Below, piece after piece: positions 19,744 to 32,300 of a stretch of 39,951 bases of DNA; the stretch's first letter is position 1, and the number at the start of each line of letters is the position of its first letter. The notes below the pieces were generated by a model. It made no database searches, was not told where the DNA came from, and saw only the letters and a program-made list of their open reading frames with translations. The DNA is from Dimargaris cristalligena (taxonomy: Eukaryota; Kickxellomycota; Dimargaritomycetes; Dimargaritales; Dimargaritaceae): positions 1 to 39,951 of the forward strand of contig JANBQC010000238.1 in NCBI GenBank assembly GCA_027576995.1, given 5' to 3'. The translations under genes and the position numbers were made by a program.

Positions 19744-21641
19744 ACAAGTGGCGGAGCGGTTAAAGAAGCAGTATTTCGATCTGACCCCGGTTGCCGGTGG
19801 AAAAGGCCTTATAAGGCAGGTGGCTAAAAATAATATCCTTAAGTAGTGGGTGCAGTAGGAAAGGGAACCTGGAAAAGGGCCTGTATGAAGAAAGTATGAT
19901 TATCCTTGGAAGCGGAGGAGGAATTGGTATCCGACGATGACTATGAATAGATTAAGCTAAGTCCAAAGTACAGTGATTCAAAGGCGAAGTGGAGTAGCAC
20001 AATAGAGGGGTGGCGCCGATGATACCAAACTGGCTTTGAGGAGACAATTCAAATATTTTGAGTGGGGCGGCGGAGATGGAGTCGTGAATGGGGGGATAAT
20101 AAAGACCCGGTAGCATAAAATGGGAGTGGTATCACGAGGTGGGTAGGCAGAATTGGGTGACCGATGTTGGTCAGAGACTGGTGAAGATTAAGTCACGAAT
20201 GCTGGAAATGGACTGTTTTGAGTGGCAGCCGAAAACTAAGAGGATTGGGAAGGGGCGTATTTGCGAGGTAGTGTGATCTGTGGACAAGTGACCGATATTA
20301 ATAGGTGAGTGACGTAAAAACGGGTCGCCAAGAGAGCAGGGGGTCTATAGGGGTAAAGGGCTTTGAATAGATTTCCCGGGACATAGACCGAAGTATGAGG
20401 AAAGACGATTATAGCGGTGGACACCGTACTACAAATGATGGCGCCGTAGGTTGGTTATATGATGTGTATCGGCGGCGACTGGCCGCCCAGTGTATGTGCA
20501 AACCAAACAGCGGCGGATAGGGAGAGTGGATAGGGTTGAGCCGTCAAGAGCGAAGATGGGGGTTGGTGACTGGATTCTAGAGAAAAGGCTAGGAGGGGAA
20601 AAGAGGATATTTATAATAGGGACACCATGCTGCCTCGGCAATATTTATCCGTGGAGAGGGCCCCAAAGCCATATCCCCAGCCGGCCCAAGAGTCAGGGGT
20701 CAAATGAGGGGACAAGGCCTTGGCATCATATCACTAAGTGGAAAGCGATGGAAAATCAGAGTGAGAATTGACGCCCAGCTAAACGGATGTGCCCAGTGCT
20801 CATCCGCAGCCGTCTAGTCACAAGAACTGAATGTTCTACGAGTAGGTCAGCTGGACTGGGGTATAGTGCGATGAAACACTTATAGAACGGGAAAAGGGAC
20901 AGGGGGAAGTAACTGAATATACACCCTTGCATTGCTCAATACCCGATCAAATATTTAGAAATATCAAAGCGCATGGTGTATTTTTAGCTTCTTATAAAGG
21001 GACGTAAGGATATTAATTTAGCCATCTGATACCAGCTGATACTCAAACATGCTAGGGTCTAGGCCGCTCGTTCATTCGTAGGTACGTTTTGGCACTCGAC
21101 CTAAAACACCACAGGCACTGCAATGCAGGAGAATCTGTCCTAGTAGAGAGGTCTCGGGCTGAAGTTTTGAGCACTACCCATGCATGAATCAAGGAGAAAG
21201 AAGGCTTTTCGATCATAGTACCTATTATAGGCTACAGCGACAATTCCGTGGAATGCTCTGGTTCAGCTGCAACACACCAAGGCCTCATGCCAGCTTAGTT
21301 CCGTTTTTTATTTGACCTTATTATCATTAGTTTTGCTATACGTACCGCCCAACTTAACGGCTTAAGGTATAGTGAAATGGCACCAATATGTCCATTAAAA
21401 TTCGAATGGAAAGAATAGAATGATGGAACATTCGACCCACTAACAACTTAGGCTTAAAGTCCACTTGGCTTGCACCAATTTGGTTTTAGAGGTTTCGAGA
21501 ATCTAAAAAGGGAACCCACCATGGGAAACATCGTTCGATGTCAGAAGCGCGATTTAGAACGCAATATGTCCTTAGGAAAAACAAAACGGCCATCGCAACG
21601 CCAAACACAAACTATAGCTCAGAAAACAGTAGATACCGAAA
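19744..21641. other. Intergenic, possible decayed coding stretch
   Basis: Around 19908-20260 (+) one frame reads coding-like in places (EAEEELVSDDDYE, then IKLSPKYSDSKAKWSS) but has many stops, so it may be a transposon or gene relic. At 21521 an ATG in ideal context (CCACCATGG) opens 46 codons (MGNIVRCQKRDLERN...). This is too short to judge. Confidence 0.25.
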
Positions 21642-21995
21642 CTAGGTGGGCACCCCAATAGGTAAGCAAGGTTTAAAGAGGCGTAAAGCTGGCCAATCCA
21701 GATAAACCTGTAGACCAAAAGCAATACGTGCTGTGTAACGACAATGACGAAGGGCAAAATGGGCTGCACGTGTACCAGCCATCAGCTGAATAATCTGGGG
21801 GAAGTGAAGTGGTCTAGAATAGCCTGTAGTTAGCCATTCACGAGAGGTGGTGAGAATGGGTGGTTTGCTGACTACGTACAGCTCAGTGGCCACTAATGAA
21901 TGATTCATGAATGACCTGGCTGAAAGAGAGAACGGTATAGAATGCCTTTCGACCCACTTTAACCACATGTTTTGGGAGAGAACTCCGCCATCCAA
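21642..21995 (-). CDS. Uncharacterised 117-codon open frame
   Basis: The frame starts with ATG (MDGGVLSQNMWLKWV) and ends TAG. The second half is aromatic and basic (HFALRHCRYTARIAF, LDWPALRLFKPC). No signal peptide, motif or family is seen. An overlapping minus-strand frame (21572-21769) is very hydrophobic, so the real reading, if any, is uncertain. It is isolated between the cysteine-rich gene and the lipase. Confidence 0.25.
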   Translation of the reverse strand: MDGGVLSQNMWLKWVERHSIPFSLSARSFMNHSLVATELYVVSKPPILTTSREWLTTGYSRPLHFPQIIQLMAGTRAAHFALRHCRYTARIAFGLQVYLDWPALRLFKPCLPIGVPT

Positions 21996-23114
21996 AAATC
22001 CCGCTACTGCGGTTATTTTTTCCGCCTATTCGAACGGCGGCGTCCGCTTGCGGCCATTAAGCCCATGTAGACCCTAAAACCAGCATCTGGGTCACTGATG
22101 AGTTGATAAGATGGGATGGAAGGGATAGTCCCAAGGGCAATCGCGGTGTTCGAAAAATTACTCACTGCGGACCCGCTCTATTTTAAGGGCCTCCTGCAAA
22201 GAGTGGTAAAAGGCCCGGTGCCAAATGATTAGGCGGAAAAATGCAAGGTGAGGGGCTCTTATAGCCGCCATTCACTTTAAAGAAGTCCACTCATGAGACA
22301 ACACCTCACTGCATGATTCGGCCGCACTAATTATGCTTCGCCTGAGAAATGCGCATCGCACGGGTTTACATGGTAGTCGCAAATAGGAGCACGTCGGTTC
22401 ATCTAATTACATCACCTACCCGTAGGCACGTGCGGCCATGCGGACTCGGATGCCTAATGACACGACAGAAGAACTCGACGCCCCCAAGTGATGAACTGTA
22501 GTCATCAAACGGTGCTCTGCCCATCGGTGTTCGAAGGGAGGGCCCTATCAACCTAGACCCATGGTCGGAGATAATTTGGGATGTCTGTTGAGTAGATAAA
22601 CCGCATGCTGCCCAAACGCTCTCCCCACAGACTACTCTTCTTGCACGAAATGTACTCTCACACCCGCCTTCCTTAATTTACCACATTTTCAGATATAATA
22701 AACCAGTCGCCACGGTTATTTGAACTGGACATATTTACAAATAGTCCCGAAAAGAATAAGGATGGTTGAACTATCTATTAATTTTATTTATTTGACAATG
22801 CTTTAGCACAGAATATTCGTTTAAAGTACTACTACGGGCCGGTTCAATTGTACACTCTTAAAGGGCCCTTAATATTAACAATCAATTAATAAATAATACA
22901 TCGAGACGTTCTTTAAAAAATGGACTTCAATGATTGGAGAAACTATGGGCATATCTGCTGTAAAAAATCTAGTTAAATTTTCGCTAAATACAGGTAGATG
23001 AATACGCATTGACAATATAATCGTCATTAAAGTAGAGACCGCCTCTAGAAAGACCCGCGTTGAAAATCTGAGATGAATGGTATCCTCCACACCCAAGCTG
23101 CTGGGCACCAGTCT
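21996..23114. other. Intergenic, downstream of the lipase gene
   Basis: This is the 3' side of the minus-strand lipase. It becomes AT-rich from about 22670. No further gene is supported. Confidence 0.4.
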
Positions 23115-26100
23115 CTAAACCAGCCCTCGCATTGCAGTCTCCCGGGCTTTGGTGAATGCCTCTTCGTAGACATTGGGCATATGGTCAGCAATCATATTCG
23201 TTCGAATAAGCACCTCGGTAAACTGTTCAGTCGAGACTCGTTCCAATACAGTACAAACTACACTTTTGGTCAATGTGCTTGATGCTGTATCGCCCTTTTC
23301 AGGGACCAGTGGTAAGTCAGCCGGGATCCGTGCCGATGAATCGTCGGGTACACTGGTATGGCCAGCACTAGTGGGGAGGGATGAGGAAAGGGCCGGCCCA
23401 CTAGGACTACTACTGCTCCCGCCCGCTAAACCCAGGCTGAATAAACTCAGTAAACCACCGGCTTTTTTAGGGCTGGGTGAGGCAGATTGGGCGGGGGCTT
23501 TAGGTGACTTTAGGGGTTCCGAAGGTAAGGCCAGACCTGTTGAATGATCGGGCAGCAGGGTCAGGCGCCCGGCTTGGGTATTCGGCCGCTGTAGAGTAGA
23601 TGGAATGGGGGCCGGTGTTAGCATGGGGGCATGTTGAAAGGCCCGTTCGAGGGGGGACGAAATTAGGGAGGACAACGAGGGCTGAATCGTATGAGGATTA
23701 GGGGCCCCCGAATAGCTCGACGGACGTCGTACAATATGGGCGGATGCCAGATCTAAGGGCTGGGGTTCGGCCAGGGAGTATTCGGAACGGGAGACCATGG
23801 CGAGAATCGGCGAGGTCGGGGTTCTACCAATGGGGTTGACATGGGCGGCGGAGGGGTGGGACGGCATCGACGAGGCCAAACCCAAAGAAGCCGGGGGAGA
23901 AAACAACGGCAACGACGACGATAAGGTCGGTTCGGCTGTTGCTACCACGGGTGAGGTGGGTCGAGGGGCCTCACTGGAAGTACGGGTCGAGATGGGTTTC
24001 TCGATCACTTCGGGATAGAATATATACACGTGTCCCGGCAGATACAGTTTCGGAATCTCCGCATCCTGGTCCAGTAGTTCCTGGTGAACATGGTGGAGCT
24101 GGCGTAACCGCATCAGCCATTTCATGTCGGCACTCGTAACTTTGATTCCGTGGGATTTGATATCGGTTTCAATGAAAGTCGAGGCCTCTTTTGGGGATAG
24201 AGTAGGGGGCACCTTCAGTCTAGCCGACGATGAGGATGCTCGGGTCCGGCCCAGGCCCAGGCCGTGGGGGGGAGGTGCCGTGGTGGACGGTTCGGACGGG
24301 TTTGGAATGGGCGTGTGGTCGTCCAGCCAGGGTAGGAGGACCGGTGGGAATTGCCAACCCGCTCGCAACACCTCCTGGGGCAGGGCGTCGGCCATTTCAG
24401 CCGCCGCCACAATCATGGCCTTCATGGCCACGACGGACCCATAACTCAGCCGGCAGACGAAGTCGTCGCGGTAGACAAAACAGGCAATGTGGTGGCGGTA
24501 GCGCTTGATGAGATTCTTGGACACACAGGGCGCGGGTCCAAAGGCGTAACACTGGATTTTGAAATTAATTTCGTTGTCCCGGCTGAAGGGGTTACGCACG
24601 GCCGGAGGCGATCCCGAATCAATCGGGGATTCGGCGGTCGTTCCGCTGGTAGTGGGCTTGTTTTCGGCCGTCCCGTTGGAAGCAAGGGTGTCACTGTCGT
24701 TTGGTAGTAGGTGCTCCAGGAGCATCATTGTCAACAAAGCAGCTGCACTGCCCCCCAGTGAATGTCCGACGATGACCAGGGATTTAACCTTGAGGCGCTT
24801 GGCATGGGCCAAGGCCACGGGCATCACATTGGTCATCATCCAGTTAGCCGATGCTTTGATCCCCGAGTGAACCAACCCGCCCTGCCACTTCTGGTACTCG
24901 CAAACCAAATCCACCAAGGTATCCTGGGTGCTCATAGTACCCCGGATACTCACGACGACTGCGTTGGTGGCGTGGTCGTAGGCCACGAAATAACTCGGTT
25001 GGAAAAGATTGGCTGACCGGAACTCGTAGGCCAAGATGTCGCCGTCCGGCAGGTTCAAATAGGTGGTCACGCACTGCAGATCTGAGTGGGCGTTCATGGA
25101 ATCCACCAATATTCCCCGCCCACCCTTACCAAAGAAGTACAGTCCCCGCCAGCCGTAGGTAGCCATGGAGAATTTGCAGTACCGACCCTGTACTTCGAGG
25201 GTCTGCAAATCGGTAACGAGGTTTGGGGGGCCTTCCACATGGTTCCAGGGTGGCGCCAGAGGCCGGCTGAATAGAGCGTCGATGCGATGGTACTTCTCCA
25301 GGATTAAGAGGCCGGATAAGAGCACCGTCGGGGGATACTCTAGGCCCTGGTGGAAGGCGTAGACGAGCCGTACTACGGATTGGAGCACTTTGAGGGTCTC
25401 GGGTGCCAGAAAATAGCTGCCCACCGAGCCCAGGTAACTGAGCAACCCGGGTTGGGAACTGAGGGAATCGACGTGACGGCGAAAGGGCCGTCCCAATATG
25501 TCGGACTCGGTGCTCCCATCGGCGCCCTCATCGCCGTCGGGGTCAAAGGTGGTAAAATCCAGTCCTAGATCAGAAACTGCGTCATCGTCATTATCCCCAG
25601 CATTACCCTCGCCGCTGCCCTTGCCATTAGGGATATGATCGTGACCATTGGGTAGATGGGGTGGTTCAGCTTGACCTGCAGTATTTTCGCATAGGTCCTT
25701 AGGGGTTTTCACAGGCGACTGTGGCCCATGGCAGTCTGCACATGCATGGGGATCGGCAGGCTGACTCGGTATCACCTGGCTGGCCAATGGGGACTCCGAC
25801 CGGGTGGGGGCGGAGTCTGTGAGTTCAGTAGTTTGGAGGCGGGCCTCAAACTCCCGGTGCAGCTCAGTATCCTGTGGGTCGGTTTGGGGGTCCAGCATCG
25901 TAGGATTAGCTAAAGTGCGCCCTGAAGGTGACCGAGCCAATTGTCTGGGGGTGTCTGGGGTCGTGGTTAAGGAACCCGAGGGCCTATTGGTACCGGTTTT
26001 GGACGATGACTGGTTGATATTCTTTTGTAACGTCGACCTTGGATTAAGCCCGGCCACCCGAACCAAATTACGCCGCTCAAACACCGATGGCTCATCTTCA

Positions 26101-26955
26101 AGGTGTTGGAATTGGTAACACATCCGCAATTGGATGGCACCGATATTATTGGATAACACTTCGCGCTTCTTGATTTCGGAGACCGTACCTGACGATAACT
26201 TACGGTCCCAGATTTCGTAATAGCTAAGGCATGGGAAAGGTTATGGTTATGGTTTTCAGAAGGTACAGTGGCAATCAGAGGGTAGTAAATAAGGGTGAGT
26301 CATTTTTTAAAGTAGATATATATATATATATAGGGATATTTAATGGGCCCCCTTTCTAAGCAAGAGGTATTCCCACACGCCACCAAGTACCAGTATACAT
26401 AAGGGTTAACAATGGGTATAAAACATGAGCATGGTTGAATTACCTAGTAAAGTCCGCAGGTAGCCCATCGAGAAGGGCCAGTTTAATTTCGGCCCGCCCA
26501 ATGTGGCGGTCAGGCAGCAGGGTGACCGAGTCCCACAGGTCGAGCTGGCAGGTTCCGAAAAGCTGGGTGTGGTAGGTAATGAGGAATTCAAACCCTTCGT
26601 TCCACTCCCCGGTGGCCCGGTCCGATACGGAGGTTTGGAACACCTGGTCACCCAGAGTAAGGATAAGATACGGTCGTTTGACGGGTACATTGAGTAACAG
26701 CCGAAGGGCGAAGAGATGCATTTTACCAAACTCGGGGGGGCGATTGGTCGGGCTCAATGGCCGGCCTTGGGCATGGACTACGGTGGTGCCCACCGCAGGT
26801 TCGGCCAGGGTGCTACTGGAGCTGCTATGGGTGGCCAGCAGTTTGGGGGGCTGCCCGCGGAAAGGCGAGGATCGGCCGGACGCGGCATCGGTGAATGTGG
26901 CGGATGGGCTGGGTCGAGGGACGGAGGGTGAAGAAGCCGCCGGTGGGTCACCCAT
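23115..26955 (-). CDS. C2-domain class 3 lipase, sn1-diacylglycerol lipase-like
   Basis: Two exons, 26444-26955 and 23115-26223, join across a 220-bp intron (donor GTAATT, acceptor CCTTAG). They encode 1206 aa; the spliced junction reads DGLPADFTSYYEIWDRK. Residues about 72-165 form a C2 domain (YLILTLGDQVFQTSV, NEGFEFLI, LDLWDS) for lipid or Ca2+ binding. The alpha/beta-hydrolase core holds the nucleophile elbow VGHSLGG with Ser659, a likely acid in YRDDFVCRLSYGS, and a likely His in ADHMPNVYEEAF near the C-terminus. A long Ser/Pro-rich linker separates the Asp and His regions, and another disordered region lies between C2 and lipase. It probably hydrolyses diacylglycerol at membranes. Unlike animal DAGL there are no evident transmembrane helices. 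Start is the first in-frame ATG (26955) after an upstream TAG; stop is TAG. Confidence 0.88.
26313..26333. repeat. TA microsatellite inside lipase intron
   Basis: An alternating TA run lies within the 220-bp intron (26224-26443) of the C2 lipase gene. Confidence 0.8.
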
Positions 26956-27949
26956 CTGGGAATGAAGCTGGAGCGAAATGGGGGGTATCACCTGCCAGTA
27001 GAGAGGAGGAGGAGGCGGCGGTGGTGGTGGAGACTACTAGGCGGATGAGGGAATTCACGAGAGAAATGGACTAGACCAGTGGACCCGACAAATTCGGTGC
27101 CCCGATTTCTAAGGGAATTCAGAGGTATTGTCCAAAATCAGACACGATTCAGTTCAGGCCGCTATTGGATAAAGGAATTCGGAGTATTAAAGGAACAGGC
27201 AGCAAAGGGAAATAGCAGCGCTGGTCCCTACATGGCTGGTCCAGCAGTTAGGACTTGTGCAAGTGTCAACTTTGGACCAGAAACACCGCCCCGCTTTACG
27301 AGGCATTGCGTATATGCTGCTGCTACAATCAATAGTTATGTGCACAAAATCGTCTTGGCACGCGGGGTGGGCTGTGTCCCCGTTGAATTAATCATCGTGA
27401 CGTATTGTTTGGCAAGAACCCCCCATTCCGGGGGATATACTACCCATTGTAGCTCACCACCACGATTCCGCTGGAACAAGTGGGTGGCCTCACTCACATA
27501 GAGGATATTCACTGGCCAATATTCCCCACCGAAGATTCTGGGATACAAGAGAAGAGGATAGATGGCACTTTATTCCGAACGGTATATAGCTCGTGGGGGT
27601 GAAGGCGTGACCAGCAGGTGAGAGTGCAATAGCCAGTGGCCCAATTCGACCCCCCAAAAGCTAGCAAATAGCAGCGAGAAATATTCAACATTTTTTTCAA
27701 GTGTTATATGTATGTATACGCCAAATGGCACTGGGCACTGATACATGGAGATACATTTTAAATGGTACAAGGAAGTCGTATGGATAATAAAAACAAAAAG
27801 AGGCCGTCCGGAAACCAGGCTCATTCGGTAAAGCTATAGGCAAAATATCTAATGTGGAAATCAAGACACCATATTGGGAGAGAAGGTCATGGGCCAGTTT
27901 CCTATTAGAGGTTCAAAAGACACAGCGATTGATTGGATTGCCTGGGAGT
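26956..27949. other. Upstream region of lipase and downstream region of inhibitor gene
   Basis: A CCG/CCT-rich leader (minus strand) lies at about 27000-27040. The region carries the lipase promoter and the 3' end of the inhibitor gene. A 141-codon plus-strand frame without ATG (27079-27501) is not supported. Confidence 0.4.
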
Positions 27950-28742
27950 CTACTGGGTGGTCACCGTCTGGTCGGGCTCGATAAAGTTGACGTGTTCGTG
28001 GCCCTGGAGTTGGGCTAGTGAGGTGCAGGGGATAACATATATAGCCACCAAGACAGGGGTGTAGATTCAATATAAATTACAAGGTGAGTAAGAGGGTTAA
28101 GCAAAGGGAGATTACTGAGGGAACTACGATGGGGGCAACAGACAAAGCCACTAGGTATAACTAGCCAGACTGCACTTACCAAAGAAGCCGGTGGGAAGAG
28201 TGGCGGAGTAGCCCTTCATCAAACTACTGAACTCATGGTGAATTGTACCGCCTAAGACCAAGTGAATATAAATGAACCGAAAAACACATAGGGCAAGCAT
28301 GGTATTAGAGATGTGTGTAATATCTAATGCCAACGGACGCAATAGCACAATGGATTGGGGGGGGATATGGTGGGGAGAACTCAGGCACTTGGCTATAATA
28401 CCACTCGTAAACATAGACCGCCCTGTGTGGTGAGGGACTGCTTACCCTGCTTCTCAACGTCAGCAATAGACTGCTTAACGACCTCGTCGGGGGTATCGGG
28501 CTTGAACACTACCATAAAACGACCCTGCTCTTCATTGCTCTGCTCCTTAGGCTGAGAAGGGGCGTTGTTGGAGACAGTGGCGGCTAACAGTTAGTAGGAG
28601 TGTACATGAATATACGATAAGAATATGGTTAGCCCAGGCGCTCATTACCACCAGTGGACTGGGCACTTCAAAGGGGTGGAAGAAACTCGCTGACCGGAGC
28701 AATGGGAGAAGTCAGTGTAAGGAACTCACGCTGGGCAGACAT
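27950..28742 (-). CDS. Proteinase B inhibitor-like protein (inhibitor I9 family), four exons
   Basis: The exons are 28730-28742 (13 nt), 28446-28583, 28180-28251 and 27950-28014. Every intron is GT-AG with good donors (GTGAGT, GTAAGC, GTAAGT), and intron 1 has a CTAAC branch site. The phases join to a 95-aa protein. The I9 domain spans about 27-90: GRFMVVFKPDTPDEVV, then DVEKQGGTIHHEF, then SSLMKGYSATLPTGFF, then HVNFIEPDQTVTTQ. This is the fold of subtilisin propeptides and of yeast Pbi2, a cytosolic inhibitor of vacuolar proteinase B that also takes part in vacuole fusion as part of LMA1. There is no signal peptide, consistent with a cytosolic inhibitor. The start has Kozak context CCACCATG. 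An in-frame upstream ATG at 28952 would add about 70 residues and is not favoured. No single long frame covers this gene, so simple ORF calling misses it. Confidence 0.9.
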
Positions 28743-29153
28743 GGTGGACGGGTGAGGGGTTAGTAAACGGGGGGAATGGGACGGGGGCAGTCGACGTACA
28801 ATAATGGGCAAGAGTAGAGTAAAGCGGAACGGATAAAGAGTTAACCAGCCAAAAGGGGAGAGCAAGGTGAGGTAGTATAGAGTACCGGCCAAGTGGGGGC
28901 AGCGGATAGCACCGCCTTTAAGGGCCTCAAGGAACTGAGGGAAAAGGGACATCTAATGTCGGGGTTACGTCGTCTCCCACCAATAGAGTAACACCAAAAG
29001 ACCAATCAGGCCATGGAGTGGTTTGGGCCCTTTCCCCAAAGCGGCATTCCACTAATACAAACTGCCGATTAAAGCCCTAGGGCAGGCCAAGATCATACGG
29101 ATGCCCGCCGTTTAGCGGACTTCCGCCATGCAGCCGGCCAAATAGCCAGACTA
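28743..29153. other. Promoter and leader of the inhibitor gene
   Basis: Pyrimidine-rich on the minus strand next to the ATG. A hydrophobic in-frame upstream extension (28743-28952) exists but is probably untranslated. Confidence 0.4.
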
Positions 29154-29459
29154 TCATTGATGCAGACCCAGCCTAAATTGCTTCACAGTTGGCTTAATGA
29201 CTAGATCCTGTGATGGATATTTAGACATTAGCAGCGTTTGTTGGATATGGTATAGGGCGAGGTAGGTCGAGTAGTGGATAGAGCCAAGTACCCCTTCCCC
29301 ACACTCGTGCGGGACTAGTCGTCGGCAACCATAACCAATGACGCCTATCCAGCGGCCTCCCCCGCACCGAAGACTAAAGAAGGTGAAGGGTGAAAGGCTT
29401 GGCCTATCAAGGCAGTCCCAGGGAACATTCTTTGGAAGATAGTGTGCAGTTTGAGGCAT
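29154..29459 (-). CDS. Uncharacterised 101-codon open frame
   Basis: The frame begins with ATG (MPQTAHYLPKNVPWDC) and ends TGA. Part of it is aromatic/Gly-rich (RCGGGRWIGVIGYGCRR). There is no recognised domain, signal or membrane span. It lies in a spacer with no neighbour on its strand for 400 bp. It could be a short gene or chance. Confidence 0.25.
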   Translation of the reverse strand: MPQTAHYLPKNVPWDCLDRPSLSPFTFFSLRCGGGRWIGVIGYGCRRLVPHECGEGVLGSIHYSTYLALYHIQQTLLMSKYPSQDLVIKPTVKQFRLGLHQ

Positions 29460-32300
29460 TAGGTGTTCATTCCGTAGCTAAAATCACATTGCTATATCCG
29501 GAACCAGGTCCGGTTCCATGCTGGTAGTTAATTGGAGTGTAATATTATGTGGATATATTAAAAAGGCCAAGGCCCGATACACCACCCTATAGTATAGGGT
29601 AACCGCGGATACCTGGCAAAAGCATATGAATATTGGGGAGTTGGCCAGTTTATCAGCTGCCTAGGTATCGAATCGTGGATTGGGCTACATAGGGCGTAAT
29701 CCCAGTTGGTCGCTCAAACGGAAAGTCCGCTGCTCTTCTTAACAAATCTAGGCCCGACTATCCCCTAAGACTATCTTTACTTTCAGGTTGATCATGCTTC
29801 TTTTAAATCCTTCAACGATACACCCTACATTCCACTTCGAGAATTATATCGACTAGATCCACAGGGGGTGGGGTACTTTGGGATCTAAAGTACACTTGCA
29901 TTGATATCCGTTGAACACGCCCGACTGGTGATAATGATGGCTGGTGCTTCCTAATGGGAAGATTGCGTGGTATCTAAGTATCGATACATTAAGTTACAAC
30001 ACTGGGAAACTATCGCTTAATTCGATAAAAGTTACCGACACCTCATTCTAAAGTTGTTATGGAGCTGCGTTATCTAATAACAGTGGGCACAAAGCCAACA
30101 GCCTAATTTACCAATTCCAAGTGGTAAAAAAAGGGGCGGCATAGTAAATGCACTTTAAAAGTGATGGTGGAGATTGAACAGACTGCGAGTATGCTAGCCA
30201 TGTAATAGACATCGCACCTACTGTCAATTTATAACGGCGACTAATCAAATTGTATAGTATTCCCAGAACCCACAGTAAAATCGATATTGAACTGCTGATC
30301 AAGGCGTATCTCTAAAATTGTACCATGTCGATGATTACCTAGGCCGTAAAGGCTCACTGGTGGTAAAGTAGTACTTCCCCATGTTATCTATAAGGTCATC
30401 TGAATGAAGAAACCACTATTTATCAATGGTATGAGTGACGAACAACCGGCCGGCTCATGGTCATCCAGAGATTGTAGCTGGGAACACCAAAAGATTGAAC
30501 TGGGAGCACTCGTATCCCAAACTTTAAAAATGGCAAGCGCAGCTGATCAATTTAGTATCGAAAGTCGCGTTTTTTTCTCTCAGATATAACACCAGGCTTG
30601 TCGCCGATTTAATGGTCGGTGGTCAAAACCAAAAATCTTCGATATCAACAACAATGGTGGTATTACTCAATAGCAAAGGCACTATTTAGCGTAAAGAGGC
30701 CAGGAACTAGGTACCCTATTATTGGCATATTACTCATTACTTAATTAAAACTACCAAGGGATCGAATAAGACGTTCATAAACACACCTATGTATGTGAGG
30801 ACCAATAGAACATGGATTTTCTAGAATGGTACTAATTAATAGGTGGGCTATCCCCTTTTCTGATATATATATGCTCGAAAATAAAAACACGCCTAGAGAC
30901 AGGGCTCTTATAAAAACAAGGAAACACAATCAACTGGGGGTTGATATTGCATCTTATGGATGATTAGTCCTGCCGGAACTATTCTTGGCCCCACACCACT
31001 ATTTAAGCCAAATTTCCCTTCGATTCATAAACTGAGTCCCTATCACCATGTTACCCCTGAATTAGGAACGGAATAGTAACAGGAAAATGGGGAGTGAATA
31101 TTCATTAATCGCAATACGCAGGCCCATTCGGCCCTTCCTTGTCTGCCAAGGCCCTTAGGAATACAAACAAATAGGTAGACATCTGCGATTTGACGCAGGC
31201 GGCGTGATGCCCCTGAATACATCTGCCGGATTTAGAACTAGCCCTTTGCTGGCTATGTATATGGACAGCTGGGTGGATGATTTAGGGTCTATCTGGAAAC
31301 AAGGATATATGACATTTGGCCACAGTGCCTCCGCCTTTGTGAATTGGATTATAAGTGGTCTAAAATACCATTCATTGCTAAGGGGGTATTGATTATTGTT
31401 GAGCAATAGTACTCAGATTAGCCGATTTGGCACAATTTCACGTCAATAGTCCCCAAGTTGTCCTAGGCGCTGGTTGCCACTTTTGGATTATATTGGGATA
31501 ATTTAAGTAAGCCGATGTATAACCAAAGATATGCATAGTTTACCGCAGCCATTCGACACTCGTAGACTTCGTTCCGCCTGACAATAGTAACGAGTGTATT
31601 ATGACACTAAAGTGTTAACAGTCCCTTGTTTATTTACCAACACTATTACTGTGACACCGAATCTCTACTGATGGACAGTAAAAGAGTTGTTCCAGACTTC
31701 GGTTTTGGCACCGCGGGCCCTCCTTGTCTTTACGAGTTTAAATCTTATAGACCTGGTATATGAATACTGAGGGTCGGAGTTAGAAATTCGTATGGGCTGC
31801 ATATTTTCCCCTTCCCATGGATCGTTCAGATGTATGGCTAGTCCCAATGCGGTGCAACTGGGTGAGTCCCGAAAATACTTGCACGGATGGCGGTGCTATC
31901 ACCACCACCATTTTTCGGTGATTTCGGAAGGGCGACTGAGAGTCGTCAGGAGACTTGTGTACGACCAACCAGGCCAATGTGGAGGAGAGAGGTGGTTTTC
32001 TATCACGTGACTCACGGCTGATTAGTTGGTTGTGAACATCCTAGAATGGAACGGCGGGGCGATCAACAGTGCAGCGATCGCAGGTTGTCGAGGCTCTGGC
32101 TATTGGGGGCGGCCACAGTCGCGCACTGCCCAACCTACGCCTGCCACACACTACGGGCTGCCTAGAATGAACAATTAGAGGGTGTAGGTACTATTTTGGG
32201 GCTGTGGGTGTTATTAAGGGCACCACTGCCAATCGTTGACGGCTGCTGTGTGGGCTATATGCGATGAGTTCAGGTCCTCTTTCAATGCGCATCGACTCAC
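29460..32300. other. Long intergenic region
   Basis: Nearly 3 kb with only short frames. The plus-strand frame at 31204-31392 (ATG, 62 codons, LLAMYMDSWVDDLG) is the most protein-like but is unsupported. No LTR or repeat copy from the first 9 kb was recognised here. Confidence 0.35.

Noticed and set aside
19748..19815. tRNA-like GTGGCGGAGCGGTTAAAG segment resembling a D-arm
   Set aside because: There is no matching T-arm (GGTTCGA-type) or acceptor stem at the expected distance.
24124..24870. Several plus-strand frames over 90 codons opposite the lipase
   Set aside because: They are antisense shadows of the GC-rich lipase exon, which has catalytic motifs and a consistent spliced structure.
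27079..27501. 141-codon plus-strand frame upstream of the lipase
   Set aside because: It has no ATG at the front, its composition is not clearly coding and it has no domain; frames of this length are expected by chance in a 40-kb window.
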